Shown piece by piece: positions 9,663 to 17,860 of a stretch of DNA of 64,000 bases (positions within the stretch are counted from its first letter, which is position 1; each line of letters starts with the position of its first letter). Origin of the DNA: Treponema sp. UBA1747 (GTDB lineage Bacteria > Spirochaetota > Spirochaetia > Treponematales > Treponemataceae); the NCBI GenBank assembly GCA_002315375.1, contig DCHR01000016.1, positions 25,329-89,328 of the forward strand, in the 5' to 3' direction. The position numbers and the translations under genes are program-made. The notes under the pieces are model-generated. The model was not told the DNA's origin. It saw only the letters and a list, made by a program, of their open reading frames with translations, and did no database searches.

Positions 9663-10109
9663 ATGAGTGCAGAAGAAATCAAAAATGAAATCAAAACCAT
9701 CAAAGAAAATGCGAAGAAAAAAGATTTCAAAATTGAGGAATACAATATGGATCTCAGGCTCTATTATATTGAATCAGTTGAAGGTTCTAAGCATTTCCTT
9801 ACCGACATTCTGTATTATGAAAAAACTGCTGACAATAAACTGATTCTTCTTGGTGCCTTTTCAAAAAAGTTCGGAATGGTAAACCGTAATTATGAAAGAT
9901 TCATAGGCCACGAGGATGTAACTCCTGGAAGCAATTTTTTCGAGAATCACTTACGGGGAATTTCCATTGATACTCTGGACACTCCCCTCAGGTTTTGCGG
10001 AGTTGCCCTCAGCACTGAAGGAAGTTTATACGAAACCGAAGCTCTTGCCTTTCTGGATATAGATGCCGAAAACCATACTCTTACCAGATGGCATCAGGTA
10101 TGGTGGTAG
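9663..10109 (+). CDS. Hypothetical protein, candidate immunity partner of the RHS C-terminal domain
   Basis: The frame stays open upstream to an ATG at 9543, overlapping the RHS gene by 119 nt. With the 9663 ATG the product is 148 residues, starting MSAEEIKNEIK 1 nt after the RHS stop, an arrangement typical of translational coupling. The longer form would begin with KTTKPFYLIRQMSLILFYL, which resembles a signal peptide and would place the product in the periplasm, where an NlpC/P60 effector would act. However, the nearest AGGAG is 16 nt before 9543, too far. I recognise no family; the protein is small, mixed alpha/beta in composition and Trp-rich at its end. Position directly after a polymorphic RHS C-terminus is the main argument for immunity. 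Confidence 0.6.
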   Translation: MSAEEIKNEIKTIKENAKKKDFKIEEYNMDLRLYYIESVEGSKHFLTDILYYEKTADNKLILLGAFSKKFGMVNRNYERFIGHEDVTPGSNFFENHLRGISIDTLDTPLRFCGVALSTEGSLYETEALAFLDIDAENHTLTRWHQVWW

Positions 10110-10142
10110 CCCTGGCCTTCTGATTTTTACGCTTTTTTCTGA

Positions 10143-10148
10143 TACAAT
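10143..10148 (+). promoter_or_regulatory. -10 box of leaderless aroK
   Basis: TACAAT ending 6 nt before the ATG at 10155; no Shine-Dalgarno between them. Confidence 0.55.
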
Positions 10149-10154
10149 ATATTT

Positions 10155-10727
10155 ATGGCAAAAGATGTAATCATTTTACTTGGACTCAAGCATTCCGGAA
10201 AATCCACCTTAGGAAAAGGAATTGCAAAAACACTGGGCTATACTTTTTATGATACCGACTACTGTATCGAAGAAGAAATCGGCATGACTGTCCGCGAACT
10301 TTATAACCAGAAAGGTGCGGGAGCATTCCTTAAGGCCGAAGAAGAAATCTGTAAAAAACTTTCTGAAAACCCTGACGACGTAAATATGATTATTTCAACT
10401 GGAGGAGGAATCTGCGATAATGCACCCGCTCTGGTTCACCTCAAAAATGCCGGCCGTTTTGTTTTCCTGAAGAATGACCTGAATACTTCTGTTTACAGAG
10501 TTATGAAAAAAATCGGAATTGATGAAAAAGGAAACTTCACGGGAGTACCGGCTTTCATCAGAAGTCAGAACCCGGAATCTCTGGAAGACATAAAAAAAAT
10601 GCTCTGCGCAAAGTTCACTGAACGCGCAGAGCTTTATGAAAAAATCAGCGACATTACAGTCGTTCTGCCGGAAGCTTCAATTGAAGAAAATACAGAACGA
10701 CTGGTTAATGCTGTAAAAAAATCTTAG
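10155..10727 (+). CDS. aroK: Shikimate kinase
   Basis: 190 residues, standard family length. The P-loop GLKHSGKST is at 10-18, the shikimate-binding DTD at 33-35, and STGGGI near 95 is the second shikimate-binding motif. The enzyme phosphorylates shikimate at O3 with ATP in the chorismate pathway. The usual lid Arg region (RAELYEK) is present near 155. No other aro genes are close. A -10 box sits 6 nt before the ATG, so the message is probably leaderless. Its 3' end overlaps the convergent slyD-like gene by 4 nt with no terminator visible between them. Confidence 0.9.
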   Translation: MAKDVIILLGLKHSGKSTLGKGIAKTLGYTFYDTDYCIEEEIGMTVRELYNQKGAGAFLKAEEEICKKLSENPDDVNMIISTGGGICDNAPALVHLKNAGRFVFLKNDLNTSVYRVMKKIGIDEKGNFTGVPAFIRSQNPESLEDIKKMLCAKFTERAELYEKISDITVVLPEASIEENTERLVNAVKKS

Positions 10728-11272
10728 TTACAGCCGCCACAACCGCCGGAACCACAACCTTCAGGACCGCATCCGCCGCTTGAACAACCACCGCATCCGC
10801 CGCCACAGCCAACAGGAGGGTTCAGTTCAGCTTCAGTTGCATCACGAACTTCCATTACTTCAACATCAAAATGAAGGTTTTTTCCGGCCAGTTCATGGTT
10901 AGCATCCAGTTTTACTGTATCTTCTGTTACATTCAGAACGCGAACAATTTTTGGTCCCTGTTCTGTCTGTGCGTAGAAAGCCATTCCAATTTCAACAGAT
11001 GAAGCATCTGTATCGAATTCCGACATTGGAACATCGAAAATCAATTCTTTATTGTAATCCCCGTAAGCATCTGCAGGAAGAACAACACAGGTGAATTTGT
11101 CTCCCTGTACTTTTCCATCCAGTTCTTTTTCGAGTCCGGAAATCAGTTCACCACGACCGAAAACGAATCCCAATGGTTCGCGTCCTTCTCCGATAGAAGA
11201 ATCCATTACGGTTCCTTCATCATTTGTTAATGTGTAATTAATTTTTACATATTTATTTGCTTCGATTTTCAT
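10724..11272 (-). CDS. slyD: FKBP-type peptidyl-prolyl isomerase, SlyD-like, with Cys-rich metal tail
   Basis: The start is taken at the ATG at 11272 (MKIEANKYVKINYTL, the usual SlyD opening), because GGAGAG lies at a good distance; an in-frame ATG at 11290 is preceded only by the end of the previous gene. About 182 residues. The FKBP catalytic core is interrupted by the IF chaperone flap (GDYNKELIFDVP region), as in SlyD. The last about 28 residues are Gly/Cys with seven cysteines, replacing the His-rich tail of enteric SlyD, so metal binding (Ni, Zn or Cu) is likely. It follows the NifU-domain gene by 11 nt and is probably co-transcribed with it; both proteins handle metals. Confidence 0.88.
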   Translation of the reverse strand: MKIEANKYVKINYTLTNDEGTVMDSSIGEGREPLGFVFGRGELISGLEKELDGKVQGDKFTCVVLPADAYGDYNKELIFDVPMSEFDTDASSVEIGMAFYAQTEQGPKIVRVLNVTEDTVKLDANHELAGKNLHFDVEVMEVRDATEAELNPPVGCGGGCGGCSSGGCGPEGCGSGGCGGCN

Positions 11273-11283
11273 ATACTCTCCTT

Positions 11284-11553
11284 TTACCATCCCATCATAT
11301 CTTCAGAACTCTTTGCGTTATCCTGAATAACTTCTGTTACTTCAGGACATGCATCTTTAAGATAACGTTCTATTCCCATTTTAAGGGTCATTAATGCCAT
11401 CGGACAACTTCCGCAGGCTCCTACCAGATTCAGGTGAACTGCATTATTTTCATCAATACATACGAATTCCATATCGCCCCCGTCAGCCTGAAGCTGTGGA
11501 CGAAACATTTCTATTGCTTCAAGAACAGTTTCCTGTAATTTTGAATCAGCCAT
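11284..11553 (-). CDS. NifU C-terminal-domain Fe-S scaffold protein
   Basis: 89 residues forming a single Nfu domain: LQADGGDMEFVCID followed by GACGSCPMALMTLKMGIE, where the CxxC pair binds a labile [4Fe-4S] cluster for delivery to client enzymes. No N-terminal NifU IscU-type domain is present, as in many standalone Nfu proteins. It is first in a two-gene unit with the SlyD-like isomerase. Likely clients in this window include the hydrogenase, the polyferredoxin and the Rrf2 regulator, but that is inference. Confidence 0.9.
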   Translation of the reverse strand: MADSKLQETVLEAIEMFRPQLQADGGDMEFVCIDENNAVHLNLVGACGSCPMALMTLKMGIERYLKDACPEVTEVIQDNAKSSEDMMGW

Positions 11554-11596
11554 AAATACCTCTGTATTAAAGATACTAAAAATAGGTCGATTTTGC

Positions 11597-11602
11597 TATA
11601 AT
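11597..11602 (+). promoter_or_regulatory. -10 box upstream of NAGPA-domain lipoprotein
   Basis: Perfect TATAAT, 5 nt before the GTG at 11608 and 11 nt before the ATG at 11614. The message would begin at or within a few nt of the start. Confidence 0.6.
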
Positions 11603-11607
11603 TAATT

Positions 11608-12480
11608 GTGAATATGAAGGATTTTACCCAGTATAAAAAGATTTTTTTAGCACTTCTTCTGCCTTTTCTGCTGTTTTTCTTCAGCTCCTGCCTGTCAGAA
11701 AATCATATTTTTGAAGAACCGTCTGTTTCCTATATTCCGGATTCCTTCAACTGGCAGACCGTAACCGATGAAGTTTCCTATGCTGACGTTATTCTTCCTG
11801 ATTTTCCGCTGATTTATCATATTGTAAAAATTGACATTTCATCTCCGGATATTTCTGTAATCGATTATTATGTTAATGGAAACAGAACTGACAGACCTGA
11901 AATGATAAATGTGCTGAACAAAAAAATAAATCCCCTTGTTCTCATCAACACAGCTCCTTTCAAATATTCAAATAAACTGGCCCTAAAATTTTCCTGGATG
12001 CCATCTACTTATAAAAATATCGGAATTCATATTTCCCAAAAGAAACTCCTGTCCCCGCCGGCGGACAGATACAGCGCAGTTGCCTTTTATAAAAATGAAG
12101 ATAATTCAACAAGAGCAGAAATATTCGTAAAGCAGAATGAACCGGGACTTCTTGAAGCAGATTTTGCCTTCGGAGGCTTTTATACAATTCTGAAAGATTT
12201 TGAAATAAGAGAGTTCCCTGCAAACAATTATGATTCACGATCCGCCTGCGGAATATCTGAGGACGGAAAAACTTTTTATCTTCTGGCTGTTGAAGGCGAA
12301 CAGCAGAAACACAGCATCGGGCTTTCATATCCTGCCTGTGCCGAAATTTTCCTGCAGCTTGGCTGCAAAGACGCCATGCAGTTCGACGGCGGAGGAACCA
12401 CCTGCCTTTATGTAAACGGACGGAATCGTCTTTCTTACAAGCCCTTCAGGAAAAGCCCCGCCTTCATGGGCTTTAAATAA
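11608..12480 (+). CDS. Phosphodiester glycosidase (NAGPA-domain) lipoprotein
   Basis: 290 residues. A hydrophobic signal runs into the lipobox FFFSSC with Cys28, so it is a membrane-anchored lipoprotein. The C-terminal half carries the NAGPA/DUF2233 signature: RSACGISEDGKTFYLLAVEG, then AMQFDGGGTTCLYVNG, where the DGGG motif is typical. Family members hydrolyse phosphodiester-linked sugars or act in exopolysaccharide processing; the substrate is unknown here. The start is GTG (11608) or ATG (11614), both just after a TATAAT box with no Shine-Dalgarno. The gene stands alone and converges on the antiporter pair. Confidence 0.82.
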   Translation: MNMKDFTQYKKIFLALLLPFLLFFFSSCLSENHIFEEPSVSYIPDSFNWQTVTDEVSYADVILPDFPLIYHIVKIDISSPDISVIDYYVNGNRTDRPEMINVLNKKINPLVLINTAPFKYSNKLALKFSWMPSTYKNIGIHISQKKLLSPPADRYSAVAFYKNEDNSTRAEIFVKQNEPGLLEADFAFGGFYTILKDFEIREFPANNYDSRSACGISEDGKTFYLLAVEGEQQKHSIGLSYPACAEIFLQLGCKDAMQFDGGGTTCLYVNGRNRLSYKPFRKSPAFMGFK

Positions 12481-12485
12481 AAAAA

Positions 12486-12511
12486 CGGTGGTTTAGACAG
12501 AGAAACCACCG
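12486..12511 (-). terminator. Hairpin terminator reading minus strand
   Basis: CGGTGGTTT and AAACCACCG form a perfect 9-bp stem with an 8-nt loop. On the minus strand it is followed by a run of T; on the plus strand it is not. Confidence 0.65.
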
Positions 12512-12540
12512 CAATACAAATATTACAAGAAAACCACTGA

Positions 12541-12570
12541 AAAAAAGCCTTCGTTTCCGAAGGCTTTTTC
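12541..12570. terminator. Bidirectional intrinsic terminator
   Basis: AAAAAGCCTTCG, a short loop, then CGAAGGCTTTTT, with A and T tracts on both sides, between the convergent lipoprotein and antiporter genes. Confidence 0.85.
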
Positions 12571-12573
12571 CTT

Positions 12574-13839
12574 TTATTTTGATTCAGGAGAAGGCTGAAG
12601 TTCTGCTTCCACTTCTTTTTTCTTTTCTGTGAAAGCCTGTTTCAAAAGAACAGGAACCAGCATTGAAGAAGTAATAATCAGAAGAATAACTGCTGTGAAA
12701 TATTTTGGTTCAATCAGGTTTGTTGAAAGGCCTTTTGTTGCAACAATAAGGGCCACTTCACCACGAACCATCATACCAAGACCAATCTGATAAGATTCTT
12801 TCCAGGAATATTTCATGAGACGTGAAATACCGCCGCAACCAATAATCTTACTCAGACAGCCGACAATTACAAAGGCAATTGAGAACCAGAGGATTTCTGC
12901 ATTCATTCCTGAAAGATCTGTTTTCAATCCGATGCTTGCAAAGAAAATTGGGCTGAAGAACATGTACGAGTTGATATCGATTTTTGATTCCATGTAAGAA
13001 GCATCTTTCAGACTGCAGAGAACGATACCTGCAATGTATGCTCCTGTAATATCCGCAATTCCAAAAAAGCGTTCGGCGCAGTAAGCGAAAATCAATGCAA
13101 GGCCAAGGGCATAAATCGGAATACGGTGTGAACGAGGATGACGTCTGTCATACCAGCTGAAAAGCTTGTACATAGCAAAACCAACAACGATTGCAAAGAC
13201 GAAGAAGAGGATGGTTTTAAGAATAATCATGAGGTAACCGCCCTTTCCCGAACTTACACCCAGAACAATTGTAAGAACAATGATTCCGATAACATCATCG
13301 ATGATTGCTGCTGAAACAATTGTCTGTCCGATGTCTGTATTCATTTTTCCGAACTCTTTCAGAACTGCAACCGAAATGCTGACAGAAGTAGCAGTGAGAA
13401 TTGTTCCGACAAACATACACTTAAAGAAGTTCTGTGTTCCGAAACCGTCAAAACCAAAGAAGAAGAAAGACATGATTGTTCCCAAAATCAAAGGAACAAA
13501 AACACCACAACAGGCAACCAGAGTTGCCTTTCCCCCGGATTTAATCAGGGAATTAATGTTTGTACTTAAGCCTGCAGAGAACATAATCAGAATTACACCG
13601 ATTTCTGACATATAAGTAATAAACTGATTTGTTTCGGCATAAATCAAATTAGGTTCATCACCGCCAAAATTATTGAACCATGGGATAAAGCGCAGGAGAA
13701 GTCCCGCAACAATCATTCCGGCAACCTCCGGAATCCCGATTTTTCTGGCTGTAATGCCAAGGTATTTTGCTACAAAAACGATTAAACCAACTGAAAGTAA
13801 AATCTGAAGAATAATTTCAGTATTAGGAAGAGAATTCAT
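12574..13839 (-). CDS. Cation:proton antiporter (CPA2 / KefB-type)
   Basis: 421 residues with about 12 hydrophobic segments and the Na_H_Exchanger repeat GIPEVAGMIVAGLLLRFIP near the N-terminus. SVSISVAVLKEFGKMNTDIGQTIVSAAIIDDVIGIIVLT contains the paired acidic residues typical of CPA2 transport sites. It probably exchanges Na+ or K+ for H+ across the inner membrane. There is no TrkA-N or CBS domain; the C-terminus is a short Glu/Lys tail. AGAGG precedes the ATG. It lies 80 nt downstream of a second antiporter on the same strand, so the pair may be co-regulated. Confidence 0.88.
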   Translation of the reverse strand: MNSLPNTEIILQILLSVGLIVFVAKYLGITARKIGIPEVAGMIVAGLLLRFIPWFNNFGGDEPNLIYAETNQFITYMSEIGVILIMFSAGLSTNINSLIKSGGKATLVACCGVFVPLILGTIMSFFFFGFDGFGTQNFFKCMFVGTILTATSVSISVAVLKEFGKMNTDIGQTIVSAAIIDDVIGIIVLTIVLGVSSGKGGYLMIILKTILFFVFAIVVGFAMYKLFSWYDRRHPRSHRIPIYALGLALIFAYCAERFFGIADITGAYIAGIVLCSLKDASYMESKIDINSYMFFSPIFFASIGLKTDLSGMNAEILWFSIAFVIVGCLSKIIGCGGISRLMKYSWKESYQIGLGMMVRGEVALIVATKGLSTNLIEPKYFTAVILLIITSSMLVPVLLKQAFTEKKKEVEAELQPSPESK

Positions 13840-13919
13840 TTCGAGCCTCTAAAAGGAAAATAAGATAGATAATGAAGTATTTTAGCGAGTTGACAATGAA
13901 TGAGGAAGAGGTTTTTCCC

Positions 13920-15689
13920 TTATGCGTCCAGACTTTCAAGTTTTCTGTTTAATTCCAGAACCCTTGTATTCAGATAATGGTCTGCTGTAAGGTGCTCCAT
14001 GATTCCCATAGGCTTGTCGTCTTTATCAACTATTGGAATAGCCTCTATATCGAACTCATCATACATAGTGTAAACATTCGGAAGAATATCATCAGGAGAA
14101 CAGGTAACAACAGGAGTATCCATAATATCCATTGCCAGCATTCCGTTGGCAAATTCCCCGATCTGCATTACTTCTTTCAAATGTTCCAGAGAAATAATTC
14201 CAATAAGTTTTCCGTCCTCGCCCTTAACCACATAGTTCAGGTTGCGCTGGCGGCTGAACAAATCCAGAATGGAATCCAGTCTTGCTGTTTCGCTGACAAT
14301 GGCCAGAGAATCGTAAGAACAGATATAATCGTTTCCCCACATTACATCCTTTACCTTTGCAGTTTTTCGAATATCATCAACAGTTACATTAAGTCCTACT
14401 TCACCGGCTTTGGTTACCCCATACTTTACACAGATTGGTCCTATAAGCTGAACGATGAAAGTGGTGGCAGTAATGATAAGCATTATCTGTGGTCCCACTG
14501 AATCAGGGAAATCATTTCCTGCTGCAATGGAAAGACCGATTGCAACACCGGCCTGACTGAGAAGACAGAAAGGAAGGTAATTCTGGACGGTCTTTGGTGC
14601 TTTTGTAATCCATGCTCCAAAAATTGACCCGATTGTTTTTCCAAATGTTCGGCCAAGAACATAAAGTACAGCCAGAAGTCCCAGGAAAGGAGTAATAATC
14701 CAGATATCCAGTTTAGCTCCAACCAGAACAAAAAACAGAACGTAAACCGGAGGAGTAAATTTTGAAGTCAGGGCAAATACTGATTTTGTTTTTGCATGAC
14801 TGAAATTTACCATGAAGAAGCCAAGTGCCATGGCTGCCAGAATATTATCGAAATTGAAAGCTTCGCAAATACCGGTACAGAGGAACAAAGCACCAAGGCT
14901 GAAAGAAAGGATTCGTCCGTCATCATTCGGAAGGAAATGCATGATTACCCGAAGAAGACATCCGAAGGAAAGTCCTATAAAAATTGATCCGAAAATATCC
15001 CTTACAACTGCAAGCATCTGAATGCCGAAGGAATCTACTCTGTCACCAAGGAGAGAGGCTGCAATAGTTGATGCAACAGTGTAAAGAATCAATGCCACAG
15101 CATCGTCCATGGCAACAATTCCATAAACTGTAGTTGTTAATGGACCACGGGTTCTGTATTCAACAAGAACATCAGTTGTGGCGGCCGGAGCTGTAGCAGC
15201 ACAGATAGCACCGAGAATAACTCCCAGAGCGACGGCATATTTTACGTCTCTGGTAAAAAGCCAGACAACAAGAGTAACAACACCACCTACAATAATTGCA
15301 GGAGTAATTGATTCAAAAATCAGAATACTGACAAACTGTTTCCCGTATTTTTTTACGGTTCCCATTTTGAGCTCGCCGCCAACAAGAAATCCGATTAAGG
15401 AAAGAGAAACTGTGCTTACCGGGTTCAAAGCAACAATTACTTCTGGTTCCAGAATACGTAAACCTGAAGACCCGATAATAATTCCGATAACAATATAACC
15501 TACAACCTGAGGAATCTTTAATTTTTTGAAAAGCCAGCCACCTAATGCACCGCAGAATAAAATCAGCCCAAGAAGAAGAACCAGTTGAACACCCTGAAGA
15601 TGCCAGAAATGCATCCCTTCCGGAAGAAGAGTTGAAATTGGATTGTTCATAATAGATGAAATAATATCACTTTTAGAGAACTTCGTCAT
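13920..15689 (-). CDS. Cation:proton antiporter with C-terminal CBS pair
   Basis: 589 residues. About 12-13 transmembrane helices of the Na_H_Exchanger family (KIPQVVGYIVIGIIIGSSGL; ATDVLVEYRTRGPLTTTVYGIVAMDDAVALILY with the acidic pair) are followed by two CBS domains (about 445-575: ICSYDSLAIVSETARLDSILDLF and VVTCSPDDILPNVYTMYDEFDIEAIPIV), which in other transporters sense adenosine nucleotides or ionic strength. The first ATG gives MTKFSKSD; an internal ATG (MNNPISTL) 13 codons later is an alternative start. No strong Shine-Dalgarno is seen at either. Paired with the shorter antiporter downstream, it suggests layered Na+/pH homeostasis. Confidence 0.88.
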   Translation of the reverse strand: MTKFSKSDIISSIMNNPISTLLPEGMHFWHLQGVQLVLLLGLILFCGALGGWLFKKLKIPQVVGYIVIGIIIGSSGLRILEPEVIVALNPVSTVSLSLIGFLVGGELKMGTVKKYGKQFVSILIFESITPAIIVGGVVTLVVWLFTRDVKYAVALGVILGAICAATAPAATTDVLVEYRTRGPLTTTVYGIVAMDDAVALILYTVASTIAASLLGDRVDSFGIQMLAVVRDIFGSIFIGLSFGCLLRVIMHFLPNDDGRILSFSLGALFLCTGICEAFNFDNILAAMALGFFMVNFSHAKTKSVFALTSKFTPPVYVLFFVLVGAKLDIWIITPFLGLLAVLYVLGRTFGKTIGSIFGAWITKAPKTVQNYLPFCLLSQAGVAIGLSIAAGNDFPDSVGPQIMLIITATTFIVQLIGPICVKYGVTKAGEVGLNVTVDDIRKTAKVKDVMWGNDYICSYDSLAIVSETARLDSILDLFSRQRNLNYVVKGEDGKLIGIISLEHLKEVMQIGEFANGMLAMDIMDTPVVTCSPDDILPNVYTMYDEFDIEAIPIVDKDDKPMGIMEHLTADHYLNTRVLELNRKLESLDA

Positions 15690-15716
15690 TGAATCGGAAT
15701 AAACAGTTCAGAAAAA

Positions 15717-17792
15717 TTAATAAAGGAATTTATATAATTCAGTGGCGCTTACAAGTTTTCTTCCGTACTCACGGGTTTCTGCATAAGGCAGGGTTTCCAG
15801 AAACAGATCTTCAGGTGTATCTGGAAGTCCGAATCCAAAAGCCGAACTCTGTTTCCATTTTCTCACCCGGGAAATTCCGGCATTATATGAATAGAAAGCA
15901 TCAAGGTAATTTCCGTTCAGACGGCTTATAAGATTTCCCAGGTACCAGGCACCAAACTGAATATTGGTTTCAGGATCAGTTAGATCGTAATCCGTTTTTT
16001 TCAGTCTTTTTGCCACATCCTCTGCAGTGAACTTCATCAGCTGACTCAAACCTACGGCTCCTGCAGAACTGATGACATCGGAATCAAAAAAGCTTTCACT
16101 TCTTATTAATGCAAACAAAACCTCAGGTTCAATGCCATACATTTCTGCATACTTTGAAATCAATTCTTCATAGCATTTCGGAAAGCAGAATTTCATCAGT
16201 TCAGTGCCTGAACCTTCAGGGGAATAATTTGCATAACGGGACGCAATTCTGAGACTCTGCGGAAAATAATCATCTCTTCCATCGGAACATTTCTGAAGCA
16301 GTCTGCAGATGCTGATAGTTGTGACTTCTGAAATAAGAGGCTGTCCCAGTTTTACCCATTCCTGATAAATCTTTTCCGGGAACCCGAAGGAAGCATAACC
16401 TAAAAGAAGGCGGTCCGCTTCCGGTGAAAAAATCAAGGTTGTCTTTTCCTTTCTTGGAGAGCAGATTACAGACTCAAATTCCTTATCTGAATATCCCAGC
16501 TGCTTTGCTGCCTGAACCTTATAATATAAATCTGTAGCGCTTTCCAGGGCAGTCTTTAATCTGCGTTCCACTTCTTCCTTTGAGGAAGGACTGTCCCCGT
16601 TTCCCCTGATTTCATTTTGAGGATTATAAATTCCTTCCTGAATCAGACGGGCATAAATGTAAGAATACTTGGCAACCGCTTCTTTTGAAGCATGACCTTT
16701 CATTTCATTTGCAAGCCTGCCTATTTCCCTGTAATACCCCTGGGTCAAAAGCAGAGGAGAAAGCATATCAAAGAAATCGTCAAAATATTCTGCGTCTCCC
16801 ATCTGGGGAAGTCTTTCATAAATGATTTCAAGACTTTTGTTCAAAGATTCTTTCAGGCTGACCTTCAGAAGATACCAGAGTGCATTGTCTCTTTTCTGAG
16901 GATTGTCTGTACAATTTACGGCTTTCTCATAACAGCCGGAAGTTTTTGTAATATACCCGTCCAGCTTTTCATACATCCGGCCTGCATAAAACCAGCAGTA
17001 AAATTCATTGGGCGTTCCTTTGCAGAGCTCAGCCTGTTTCTGAAACCATACTGCACTGCCGGAAAAATCTTCCGAACCATAAAGATGTGTCTTGCCAACA
17101 TCAGAAACCAGATACTCAGAAAGACCTGACAAATCTTCTGCCAGTGAAGGAAGCATTTCAAAAGCCACTTTATAATTCCTGCGGAAAACTTCCATCCTGA
17201 AATCGACAAGCTGCTTTTCCTTTTCGGAAAGCTGAATTTCCTGCAGTACTTCCGAATAAAACTGGCTGTGTTCTTTTGTCAGAGGTTTTTCAAGAAACCA
17301 GGTTACTACATCATTTGAAAGTCCCTGGATTTTCCGGTTTTCCATCCCGCGGAGTTTCAGGGCCACCAGACTGTCGTCTGTTTCTTTTATATTAATTCCC
17401 GAGGTAACCGAAAGAAGCTGACCGATTTCATTATTTTCAAAGAAGACTCTGGCCGCAATCAGTTTTGCCTCTTCATCCGGATAAAGAGAAACAAGTTTTT
17501 TGGCAGACTCAACTTTCTGCTGGACATCCCCTGCATTGCACAGAGTTTCTGCACTTCGTCTGGCGATCAAGCCTGAACCTTTTTTCAAAGCCTTATTCAG
17601 GCTTATCCGGGCCTTTTTTATATCGCCTTCGTTAATTGATTTCATTGCAAAGAAATATTCTGCATCACCACCCCACTCTTTATTCAGTTTTTTGGTTTTT
17701 GCTGCAGAACAGGAAGCAAATGAAGAAAAAAGTAATGCGAGAAGTATAACTTTTTTTGAGGCCATTAATATTCTCTGAATCTGTTTCTTCAT
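15717..17792 (-). CDS. Lytic transglycosylase lipoprotein (Slt70-like)
   Basis: 691 residues. Signal peptide with lipobox FASC near residue 28; a long alpha-helical superhelix of TPR-like repeats (about 40-540) as in Slt70; then the SLT catalytic domain (about 545-680). In the latter, ALIRSESFFDSDVISSAGAVGLSQLMKFTA has the catalytic Glu in RSES near 566, and YLDAFYSYNAGISRVRKWK completes the goose-lysozyme-like fold. It cleaves MurNAc-GlcNAc bonds to give anhydro-muropeptides. It follows the LysM gene but is separated from it by a hairpin terminator, so it likely has its own weak promoter or depends on read-through. Confidence 0.9.
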   Translation of the reverse strand: MKKQIQRILMASKKVILLALLFSSFASCSAAKTKKLNKEWGGDAEYFFAMKSINEGDIKKARISLNKALKKGSGLIARRSAETLCNAGDVQQKVESAKKLVSLYPDEEAKLIAARVFFENNEIGQLLSVTSGINIKETDDSLVALKLRGMENRKIQGLSNDVVTWFLEKPLTKEHSQFYSEVLQEIQLSEKEKQLVDFRMEVFRRNYKVAFEMLPSLAEDLSGLSEYLVSDVGKTHLYGSEDFSGSAVWFQKQAELCKGTPNEFYCWFYAGRMYEKLDGYITKTSGCYEKAVNCTDNPQKRDNALWYLLKVSLKESLNKSLEIIYERLPQMGDAEYFDDFFDMLSPLLLTQGYYREIGRLANEMKGHASKEAVAKYSYIYARLIQEGIYNPQNEIRGNGDSPSSKEEVERRLKTALESATDLYYKVQAAKQLGYSDKEFESVICSPRKEKTTLIFSPEADRLLLGYASFGFPEKIYQEWVKLGQPLISEVTTISICRLLQKCSDGRDDYFPQSLRIASRYANYSPEGSGTELMKFCFPKCYEELISKYAEMYGIEPEVLFALIRSESFFDSDVISSAGAVGLSQLMKFTAEDVAKRLKKTDYDLTDPETNIQFGAWYLGNLISRLNGNYLDAFYSYNAGISRVRKWKQSSAFGFGLPDTPEDLFLETLPYAETREYGRKLVSATELYKFLY

Positions 17793-17802
17793 TTTTTCCG
17801 GT

Positions 17803-17835
17803 TAAAAAAAAGCGGACACCTTTTACAGTGACCGC
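17803..17835 (-). terminator. Intrinsic terminator after the LysM gene
   Basis: GCGGTCAC and GTGTCCGC (one mismatch) around an 8-nt loop, followed on the minus strand by eight T. Confidence 0.75.
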
Positions 17836-17860
17836 CTGAAATCGCTCAATAACGAAATCC

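Noticed and set aside
16588..16610. ACTGTCCCCG in the lytic transglycosylase gene as a repeat
   Set aside because: The match is too short and does not share the TTTTGTA flank.
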